NCBI GenBank assembly: GCA_937973555.1
Contig: CALJKL010000035.1
Span: 1-51,717, forward strand
Source of the DNA: an uncultured Flavobacteriales bacterium
Lineage (GTDB): Bacteria; Bacteroidota; Bacteroidia; Flavobacteriales; Weeksellaceae
Length of the DNA stretch: 51,717 nucleotides
Direction: 5' to 3'
The notes beneath the pieces were generated by a model. The model was not told where the DNA came from and did no database searches. It saw only the letters and a list, made by a program, of their open reading frames with translations. Shown piece by piece: positions 1-5,560 of this stretch (positions within the stretch are counted from its first letter, which is position 1; each line of letters starts with the position of its first letter). A program made the translations under genes and the position numbers.

Positions 1-15
1 ACGCTCTTCCGATCT
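1..15 (+). other. Illumina adapter remnant
   Basis: The first 15 bases, ACGCTCTTCCGATCT, are identical to the 3' end of the Illumina TruSeq adapter that directly precedes an insert. This is not genomic sequence. It marks the real read edge at the end of this contig and means that the adjoining bases come from a single untrimmed fragment, so the left end should be treated with caution. Confidence 0.95.
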
Positions 16-435
16 GCCAAATCCAGTAGTAGACTGTATCGCCGGTACTGTACTTACACCCAAAACGTTCGAAATTATTCCACCTTCGCGCAAATTCATT
101 CGTGCACCAAGCGTGGCCATTTCAATACCGTGTGTCGTTGCAGCCTCTACACGAATTTCACCAGTTTTTACGTCTCGAATGTTCTTTAGGAGCGCCGTGT
201 CTTTAACGAGTAAGTGACCGCCTGTTTGCCCGAACACGATATCGATGGTGCAGTAAACTTTGAAGTCTGTTGTAGTGCCCGCTGGCACCTCGGCCGTCGT
301 TAAAGAATCGTCGATAAAAAGAGTCCATGGCCCTTCAGCCGCCGCCGCAATCGCCTTGGTCTGGAGCATTTTATTCTCATTCCTGGCCAGAACCGTAAGC
401 GCCCTTATGGCGTATTTGGCCTTCATAGAAAGCAT
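16..435 (-). pseudogene. Chimeric ORF: Rrf2 regulator N-terminus joined to a phage-like protein fragment
   Basis: Reading leftwards from the ATG at 433-435, the frame opens with MLSMKAKYAIRALTVLARNE and continues to KMLQTKAIA. This is the typical first ~30 residues of an Rrf2-family winged-helix regulator. From about position 343 the sequence no longer fits Rrf2 (AAAEGPWTLFIDDS...) and runs on, still open, as ~110 residues that look like a phage structural protein (GARMNLREGG and similar) until the adapter. The rest of the Rrf2 helix-turn-helix is missing. I judge this an artificial or recombinational join. The phage assignment is a weak impression; the Rrf2 start is secure. Confidence 0.6.
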
Positions 436-455
436 GTTAAAACCCCTGAAATATT

Positions 456-476
456 ACCCTATTGGCCTTATAGGGT
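456..476. promoter_or_regulatory. Palindromic operator-like site upstream of the Rrf2 start
   Basis: ACCCTAT (456-462) and ATAGGGT (470-476) form a perfect 7-bp inverted repeat with a 7-bp spacer. It lies 21 bp upstream of the Rrf2 start codon, in the gap facing the DUF486 gene. Rrf2 proteins are dimeric and commonly autoregulated, so an operator is a reasonable reading, but no binding consensus was tested. Confidence 0.4.
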
Positions 477-521
477 TTAAACTCCACTATGTCAATAGAA
501 TTAAGGGCCAATAGGTTATGG

Positions 522-863
522 TCACCACTCTTTGAAAATAACAAAAACACCCATGCATATTATGGCAAACCCAAGTATGTGGTTCACCTTCACCGGCTCC
601 CCCAGGTACAAAAATGAAAAGCCAACAAACACCGTAAGCGTTATCACCTCCTGAATGGTCTTCAGCTCAACGGCCGAAAAATGGCTGCTGCCCATGCGGT
701 TGGCCGGCACCTGAAGGCAATATTCAAAAAACGCGATCCCCCAGCTTACCAGTATCACAATGAACAGCGGTGCCGCCTTATATTTTAAATGCCCATACCA
801 TGCAAAAGTCATGAATATGTTAGAAAGCACCAGAAGGCCGATTGTGGAATATTGTACAGGCAT
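522..863 (-). CDS. DUF486 / DMT-type small membrane protein
   Basis: This 113-residue protein is mostly hydrophobic, with four likely membrane helices: around residues 5-25, 30-50 (FIVILVSWGIAFFEYCLQVP), 70-90 and 93-111. The central motif FFEYCLQVPANRMG and the segment TIQEVITLTVFVGFS followed by YLGEP are characteristic of the DUF486 family, related to drug/metabolite transporters. Its length matches the family. The substrate is unknown. It is divergent from mscL, with a 69-bp gap between the starts. The gene sits in the richer-GC left block and may not belong to the same genome as the main part of the window. Confidence 0.8.
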   Translation of the reverse strand: MPVQYSTIGLLVLSNIFMTFAWYGHLKYKAAPLFIVILVSWGIAFFEYCLQVPANRMGSSHFSAVELKTIQEVITLTVFVGFSFLYLGEPVKVNHILGFAIICMGVFVIFKEW

Positions 864-932
864 GATTTTTCGTGTTGATTATTATCTGTTTTATATCTTA
901 ACTGAAGCCTCAACTTAAACAACGGGGAAATC

Positions 933-1367
933 ATGTTAAAAGAATTCAAAGAATTTATCTCACGCGGCTCAGTAATTGATCTTGCCGTAGGTATCATCAT
1001 CGGCGCGGCTTTTACCGGCATCGTGAACTCACTTGTAAATGATGTTGTAATGCCCGTTATCGGCTACATCATGAGCGGCATAGATTTCTCCAACCTCTTC
1101 CTTCCGCTTGATGGCAACTGGGATTATAAGACAGCAAAAGATGCAAAAGCCGCTGGCACCGCAGTTATCAGCTACGGCATATTCATCAACGCAGTTGTGA
1201 ATTTCGTAATTGTTTCATTCGTTATCTTCATGGTTGTTCGCAGCCTGAACAAACTGAAAAAACAACAGGCAGCAGCACCGGCCGTAAATAAAACCGAAAT
1301 TCTGCTTGAAGAGATCCGCGATGCTCTGAAAGCGCAGAAAGCAAAAAAGCCAAAATCTAAAGACTAA
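933..1367 (+). CDS. mscL: Large-conductance mechanosensitive channel MscL
   Basis: MscL is a homopentameric inner-membrane channel that opens under osmotic downshock to release solutes. The 144-residue product begins with the family's amphipathic N-terminus (MLKEFKEFISRGSVIDLAVG), followed by TM1 with the pore-lining GIIIGAAFTGIVNSLVNDVVMPVIG, a short periplasmic loop, TM2 around residues 85-105 (FINAVVNFVIVSFVIFMVV) and a charged cytoplasmic helix ending in KAKKPKSKD. A GGGG-type ribosome site (ACGGGGAA) lies just upstream of the ATG. The stop codon directly abuts the GTG start of cutA, so the two genes form an operon. Confidence 0.95.
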   Translation: MLKEFKEFISRGSVIDLAVGIIIGAAFTGIVNSLVNDVVMPVIGYIMSGIDFSNLFLPLDGNWDYKTAKDAKAAGTAVISYGIFINAVVNFVIVSFVIFMVVRSLNKLKKQQAAAPAVNKTEILLEEIRDALKAQKAKKPKSKD

Positions 1368-1694
1368 GTGACTGCAAAATACATAACGGTCTATTCCACA
1401 TTCGGCAGCGCGGAAAAAGCAGCAATTGCCGCCCGCGCGCTGGTGACGGAAAAACTTATAGCCTGCGCTAACATCATTCCGTCCGCAATTTCAGTATATA
1501 GCTGGAAGGGTAAAACGGAGGAAGGGCAGGAGGCTGTGATGTTCGCCAAGACGCAAAAAGCGCTGTTCGAAAAGGTAAAAGCCCGCATTCTGGAGCTGCA
1601 TGATTATGAGGTGCCATGCATTGTAAGCCTTGAAATCAGCGGCGGAGACGAGAAATTCCTGCGCTGGATAGAAAAAGAGACGGCGGCTGAATAA
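1368..1694 (+). CDS. cutA: Divalent-cation tolerance protein CutA
   Basis: The 108-residue product is the length of the trimeric, ferredoxin-like CutA proteins, which bind copper and resemble PII signalling proteins in fold. Family signatures are YSTFGSAEKAAIAARALVTEKLIACANI near the N-terminus, YSWKGKTEEGQEAVMFAKT in the middle and LHDYEVPCIVSLEISGGDEKFLRWI at the C-terminus. The start is GTG immediately after the mscL stop, with no intergenic base, which implies translational coupling. The precise physiological role of CutA is unsettled in most bacteria. Confidence 0.93.
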   Translation: MTAKYITVYSTFGSAEKAAIAARALVTEKLIACANIIPSAISVYSWKGKTEEGQEAVMFAKTQKALFEKVKARILELHDYEVPCIVSLEISGGDEKFLRWIEKETAAE

Positions 1695-1760
1695 TTAACC
1701 CTTGACGTTTATTAAAGTGCTGGCTATTTTGCCGCCTCTTTATTAATAATTACCGAATAT

Positions 1761-1836
1761 GATCCCGTAGCTCAGTCGGTAGAGCGACTGACTTTTAATC
1801 AGTAGGTCACAGGTTCGAATCCTGTCGGGATCACCA
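1761..1836 (+). tRNA. tRNA-Lys (anticodon TTT), CCA encoded
   Basis: A full cloverleaf can be drawn over 76 bases. The acceptor stem GATCCCG pairs with CGGGATC, the D arm is GCTC/GAGC, the anticodon stem ACTGA/TCAGT encloses loop CTTTTAA with anticodon TTT, and the T arm is ACAGG-TTCGAAT-CCTGT. The 3' CCA is encoded in the DNA. By contrast, the tRNA-Arg at 17,049-17,120 lacks an encoded CCA, which is one more hint that the left block comes from another genome. Confidence 0.97.
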
Positions 1837-1871
1837 CTAAAAAAGGCGCCTTTCTAGGCGCCTTTTTTAGT
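1837..1871 (+). terminator. Intrinsic terminator after tRNA-Lys
   Basis: A 14-bp stem (CTAAAAAAGGCGCC at 1837-1850 with GGCGCCTTTTTTAG at 1857-1870) encloses a 6-base loop and includes a T run on the 3' arm. It begins one base after the tRNA CCA, so it is the tRNA transcript's terminator. It is symmetrical enough to work in both directions. Confidence 0.85.
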
Positions 1872-1984
1872 GCCGCTCCCTCCAGATTCAAACCTATTGG
1901 TTCGACAAAATTTCAGCAGAAATTTTGGACACCGCAGCAAAGCGAGGTGCCGCCCAACGGTGCGAAGCCAGCAGGCGCAGCATC

Positions 1985-1998
1985 AATCCTGTCGGGAT
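1985..1998 (+). repeat. Second copy of the tRNA-Lys 3' segment (possible att or chimera junction)
   Basis: AATCCTGTCGGGAT at 1985-1998 exactly repeats bases 1818-1831 inside the T arm and acceptor stem of tRNA-Lys. After this copy the composition changes abruptly from GC-rich to AT-rich. Duplicated tRNA 3' ends are the hallmark of integrase attachment sites, but there is no integrase here and the two copies are only 167 bp apart. A chimeric join is at least as likely. The 1872-2063 stretch holds no gene I can support. Confidence 0.55.
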
Positions 1999-2075
1999 TA
2001 GATTAGAAATATATTTAAGATATTTTTGAGGTACTACTTGAAAAACAAATAATATTTCATATTTTGAATGGTCAA

Positions 2076-3116
2076 ATGTTTGAAAAAATTGTAGTAAGAA
2101 GATCCGCGCAGAACACAGTTGTAACGCTTGGCGAAATTGCTGAAGCAATGCTGTTTTATAAAAGAGTACACTTGGTTTTGGATTACGGTGCCCTAGTGGG
2201 TTTAATTACATCAATGGGAGCAAGTAAACTATTAGACTTTTTAAGTAGAGATGATGTAACTGCAGTTTATTGCGATGGGTCTGTGGGAGTATATACAGAT
2301 AACGGAGTTTTTAATAGACATGCTTTTACAAGCATGAGACCAGCTGGCAATCAAGAAACGGGACCTCTAAAGAAAAAAAAGGAAATCATACAATTTATAT
2401 TTCAAGTTCAAGGTAAACTTGAGAAAAAAGCAGCTAGAAAAGCCGCAGAAAAGTTTGAAAAGTTAGTTCCGATTAAAAGTTTTGAAAGTAATTATTTTAT
2501 AGAAGGTGGCCTAATTAAGGCAGCGGAAACTGATTTGCAGCAGGCGAATTTTGTAAATGAAGTTATTAGAACTTTGAAAAACGGAGGTTTAATTATCTAT
2601 CCTTCCGATACGGTTTATGCATTAGGATGCGATATCAACAATCTAAAAGCCATGGAAAAGCTTGCAAGATTGAAAAACACCAGTCTAGAGAAAGCCCATT
2701 TTTCTATTATCTGTAACAATCTCAGTCATCTTTCAGAATTTACACGTCCCATAGAAACTTCCACTTTTAGGTTGCTGAAAAGCCATATCCCTGGACCTTT
2801 TACCTTTATTTTGGAAGCCAACAAAAGCCTTCCTTTGGCCTATAAAGGGAAAAAAACAGTCGGCATAAGGGTGCCGGATCATCCCATTCCGCAGTTGATT
2901 GTCGAAAAACTGGGCCATCCCATCGCATCTACTTCTATTAAAGATGACGACGAGGTGATAGAATACTCAACTGATCCAGAACTTATCGCCGAAAAGTATC
3001 AGGATTTGGTAGACATCGTCATCGATTCCGGTTATGGAGACAACATGGCCTCTACCATTGTAGACCTCACCAGTGGTGATCCAGAAATCATAAGAGAAGG
3101 AAAAGGGCAATTGTAG
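2076..3116 (+). CDS. Fusion of an unknown N-terminal region with YrdC/Sua5 threonylcarbamoyl-AMP synthase domain
   Basis: Residues ~1-160 are of no family I recognise (MFEKIVVRRS..., LVLDYGALVGL, a basic helix EKKAARKAAEKFEKLV). From about 2570 the frame becomes a clear YrdC/Sua5/YciO domain: KNGGLIIYPSDTVYALGCD, LARLKN, HIPGPFTFILEA, GIRVPDHPIPQLIVEKLGHPIASTSIK, STIVDLTSG. YrdC-type enzymes make threonylcarbamoyl-AMP from Thr, bicarbonate and ATP for t6A37 in tRNAs; YciO-like homologues may differ in activity. The YrdC part lacks its own first ~10 residues and any in-frame start. A TTG at 2064 could add four residues. I suspect the join is an assembly or amplification chimera, so the native gene start is probably absent from this contig. 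Confidence 0.7.
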   Translation: MFEKIVVRRSAQNTVVTLGEIAEAMLFYKRVHLVLDYGALVGLITSMGASKLLDFLSRDDVTAVYCDGSVGVYTDNGVFNRHAFTSMRPAGNQETGPLKKKKEIIQFIFQVQGKLEKKAARKAAEKFEKLVPIKSFESNYFIEGGLIKAAETDLQQANFVNEVIRTLKNGGLIIYPSDTVYALGCDINNLKAMEKLARLKNTSLEKAHFSIICNNLSHLSEFTRPIETSTFRLLKSHIPGPFTFILEANKSLPLAYKGKKTVGIRVPDHPIPQLIVEKLGHPIASTSIKDDDEVIEYSTDPELIAEKYQDLVDIVIDSGYGDNMASTIVDLTSGDPEIIREGKGQL

Positions 3117-3124
3117 CTTTTTTT

Positions 3125-3212
3125 GGGCACCAAATTCCTGCTTTCCGCTTTATCTTTTTCTCCAAAGCATACCCGCTCCAAAAAGGATGCCGCTGCAATC
3201 AGGGGCGCAATT
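3125..3212 (-). repeat. Dispersed intergenic element, copy 1
   Basis: Read on the minus strand this segment runs TTGCGCCCCTGATTGCAGCG, then ATCCTTTTT, then a spacer, AAAAAGAT, then GCGGAAAGCAGGAATTTGG and TGCCC. The same order of blocks occurs at 36,232-36,318. The outer ends can pair (GCGCC with GGTGC), as can the inner blocks (ATCCTTTTT with AAAAAGAT), so the element can fold as a nested hairpin. It lies just downstream of the YrdC gene. No protein is supported here. Confidence 0.6.
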
Positions 3213-3285
3213 TTCGTCAATATTCACCATTGAAGCCATCAATTAAAATTTCATTAATTTTGCCTTTAAAATCAGACTTTTTAAC

Positions 3286-4047
3286 ATGAAACTCATTACT
3301 TCTCCGGCTAAATTAATGAATACCGATAATTCAACTGAATTATTAAAACCCAGCACCCCAAAATTCATAGAAGAAGCCACCCATATACATTCTTATCTTA
3401 AAGAAAAATCCCCGAAGTATCTTTCCGAACTCATGGAAATTTCAGCAAAACTAGCAGACGAAAACTGGCAGCGCAATCAGGTTTGGAAAAAAAATCCCAC
3501 CGCAAAAAATTCTTGTCCGGCATTATTTGCCTTTACAGGAGAAGTGTACAGAGGCCTTGATGCTAAAACATTGGATAAAGACGCCGTAGATTACCTTCAG
3601 AAAAATCACAGAATCCTTTCCGGATTATATGGTTTGCTAAAACCTTCAGACAAAGTCATGTTATACCGTCTGGAAATGGGAAGAAACTTTGAGTTCGAAA
3701 ACTACAAAAACCTCTATGAATTCTGGAGCGACAAAATCACGGAACAATTGAATTCTGAGCTTAAGAAAAATGAAATTCTTCTTAATTTGGCCAGCCATGA
3801 ATACGGAAAAGTAGTCAACCGAAAAAAACTGAATAACCCTATTGTAGATGTAGAATTTTATCAGGTTCAGCCGGATGAAAAACTGAAAAACATAGTGGTC
3901 TACACCAAACATGCCAGAGGATTGGTGGCCCGTTTTTGTGCGCTTAACCAAGCCAAAACCTTAAATGATGTAAAAGCCTTTAACCTAGAAGGATACCTCA
4001 TTAAAGAAGAACTTTCTACTCCTCGTAAACTGGTTTTTGTACGATAA
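3286..4047 (+). CDS. yaaA: YaaA-family peroxide stress protein (DUF328)
   Basis: YaaA proteins limit DNA and protein damage during hydrogen peroxide stress by lowering free iron, and carry a DNA-binding fold. The 253-residue product has the usual length and landmarks: MKLITSPAKLMN at the start, PALFAFTGEVYRGLDA, HRILSGLYGLLKPSD, YRLEMG, LLNLASHEYGKVV and YTKHARGLVARFC near the end. Its final TAA overlaps the ATG of prmC by one base (TAATG), so the two genes are translationally coupled. Residue-level catalytic data for the family are limited; the identification rests on overall conservation. Confidence 0.92.
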   Translation: MKLITSPAKLMNTDNSTELLKPSTPKFIEEATHIHSYLKEKSPKYLSELMEISAKLADENWQRNQVWKKNPTAKNSCPALFAFTGEVYRGLDAKTLDKDAVDYLQKNHRILSGLYGLLKPSDKVMLYRLEMGRNFEFENYKNLYEFWSDKITEQLNSELKKNEILLNLASHEYGKVVNRKKLNNPIVDVEFYQVQPDEKLKNIVVYTKHARGLVARFCALNQAKTLNDVKAFNLEGYLIKEELSTPRKLVFVR

Positions 4048-4895
4048 TGAATCTTTTAGAATTTAAAAGACATTTCAAAACAGAACTTTCAGAAATCTAT
4101 TCAGAATCCGAAAGTGCTGAACTTTGTTCTATTTTCCTGTATGAAAAAATAGGGTTTGACAAGTTTCAGCAAAGAAGATTTTCTCACCAAGACCTTTTGC
4201 AGAGTGATGAAGAAGAACTTTTGGACATCGTTCATCAATTAAAGTCAGGGAAACCCTATCAGCAGATTCTAGGACATACAGAGTTTTATGGATTAAAATT
4301 TTGGGTCAATGAAAACGTGCTCATCCCACGCCCAGAAACTGAAGAACTACTTGAAATTGCCATTTCTGAAATCTCAAATCTCAAATCTGAAATCTCAAAT
4401 CTTAAAATTCTAGATATCGGTACAGGAAGTGGCATTATTCCTATTACACTTAAAAAGCATTTCCCCGAAGCTGTGGTTTCAGCCATAGATATTTCTGAAA
4501 AGGTATTAGAATTGGCCAAAAAAAATGCGAAATTACACCAAACAGAAATTCATTTTATTACGGCAGATTACCTCAATACAGAATTGACGGAAAATTTTGA
4601 CATCATCATTTCCAATCCACCTTATATAGGTATTGACGAAGAAATAGAAATTGCAGACTCCGTAAAAGAGTATGAGCCCAATATTGCCTTATTTTCTCCA
4701 ACCAAAGATGCTTTGATTTTTTATAGAAAAATAGCCACTGACTGTCAAAAAAACCTCAACCCAAATGGATTATTCTTTCTGGAAATCAACCAAAAATTAG
4801 GACAGGAAACCTTGGATTTGTTTCAAGATTTTTCAGAAAAGAAACTCATGAAAGATTTATCAGACAATCACCGATTTATAATTGGGAAGAAATAA
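4047..4895 (+). CDS. prmC: Release-factor glutamine N5-methyltransferase PrmC (HemK)
   Basis: PrmC methylates the glutamine of the GGQ motif in peptide-chain release factors using SAM. The N-terminal helical domain (residues ~1-85) ends in the linker IPRPETEELLE; the SAM-binding loop is LDIGTGSGIIPITL, and the catalytic NPPY motif sits in IISNPPYIGID. Length (282) is normal. Oddly, a 21-bp unit is present twice in tandem at 4365-4406, giving SEISNLKSEISNLK in the linker just before the SAM motif. The insert lies where length variation is tolerated, so function is probably kept. Confidence 0.95.
   Translation: MNLLEFKRHFKTELSEIYSESESAELCSIFLYEKIGFDKFQQRRFSHQDLLQSDEEELLDIVHQLKSGKPYQQILGHTEFYGLKFWVNENVLIPRPETEELLEIAISEISNLKSEISNLKILDIGTGSGIIPITLKKHFPEAVVSAIDISEKVLELAKKNAKLHQTEIHFITADYLNTELTENFDIIISNPPYIGIDEEIEIADSVKEYEPNIALFSPTKDALIFYRKIATDCQKNLNPNGLFFLEINQKLGQETLDLFQDFSEKKLMKDLSDNHRFIIGKK
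4365..4406 (+). repeat. Two 21-bp tandem copies within prmC
   Basis: Copies at 4365-4385 and 4386-4406 differ at one base and each encode SEISNLK. They contain AATCTCAAATCT, a 12-mer that also occurs, on the opposite strand, in the tandem repeat beside tRNA-Arg (17,125-17,152). This suggests that a simple AT-rich repeat common in this genome has expanded inside a coding linker. Confidence 0.8.
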
Positions 4896-4990
4896 TCTAC
4901 CCTATCCTTTTCTTCACAAAGACCTGATACGACATATAGATTAATGGCAAAGCCATAATTCCCAAATAAAGAGCATTGCTTATTGCAGCC

Positions 4991-5539
4991 TCAGGGTTCT
5001 GTAGCAACGGCATATACCAAACCAAAAGCAGCACCTCCTAAATGGGCTGCATGACCTATATTATCATGAGGCCTAGGATTAAGCATCATATAAACGGAGT
5101 AACTGAAATATAAGGCTCCAAAAAGATAGCCTGGCAGAAAATTGACTTCTATTTCCTTAGGCGCATATGCTACAGCAGCAAATAAAATCCCTGATACTCC
5201 TCCACTGGCACCGATGGCAGAATACCAGCTTTGTTTTTTGTAGAGATAAAGGGAAAATAGGTTTCCTATAATGATGGAAGCAAAATAAATGATCAAAAAC
5301 CCAGAAATACCATAGACATACAACACAATTGGGCCAAAGAAATAAAGCGCCAGCATATTAAAAAACAAATGTCCAAAATCTGCATGAAGAAAACCCGCAG
5401 TAAGGAGCCTGATGTATTCTTTACGCTGCTGAATGGCACTTACACTAAATTTGTATTTTTCAAAAATCTGAATGTTCTGAATACCAATCAGACTTATAAT
5501 AACAGTAATCGCTATAATGATTAATAATACTGGGTGCAT
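4991..5539 (-). CDS. Rhomboid-family intramembrane serine protease, C-terminus possibly frameshifted
   Basis: Rhomboids cleave membrane proteins within the bilayer. The 182-residue frame shows the fold: TM1 at residues 3-21, LHADFGHLFFNMLALYFFG (51-69), the catalytic serine in GASGG (Ser112) and the catalytic histidine in GHAAHLGGAAFG (His166), with five to six hydrophobic helices. The frame stops at ...YAVATEP. In the +1 frame the same strand continues, without a stop, as NPEAAISNALYLGIMALPLIYMS and then YQVFVKKRIG, ending at 4897. This is a hydrophobic helix plus a basic tail, as expected for a last TM segment. A one-base sequencing error or a real frameshift may therefore have truncated the gene; the intact gene would be 4897-5539. 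Confidence 0.85.
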   Translation of the reverse strand: MHPVLLIIIAITVIISLIGIQNIQIFEKYKFSVSAIQQRKEYIRLLTAGFLHADFGHLFFNMLALYFFGPIVLYVYGISGFLIIYFASIIIGNLFSLYLYKKQSWYSAIGASGGVSGILFAAVAYAPKEIEVNFLPGYLFGALYFSYSVYMMLNPRPHDNIGHAAHLGGAAFGLVYAVATEP

Positions 5540-5560
5540 GTTTTGAATTTTAAATTACAT

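Noticed and set aside
1761..1998. A genomic island integrated at tRNA-Lys
   Set aside because: There is a duplicated tRNA end, but no integrase, no cargo and only 167 bp between the copies; a chimeric join explains the evidence equally well. Kept as a finding, not called as a mobile element.
3032..3220. A minus-strand frame overlapping the YrdC 3' end
   Set aside because: It reads through the repeat element at 3125-3212 and into antisense YrdC; there is no ribosome site or conserved motif.
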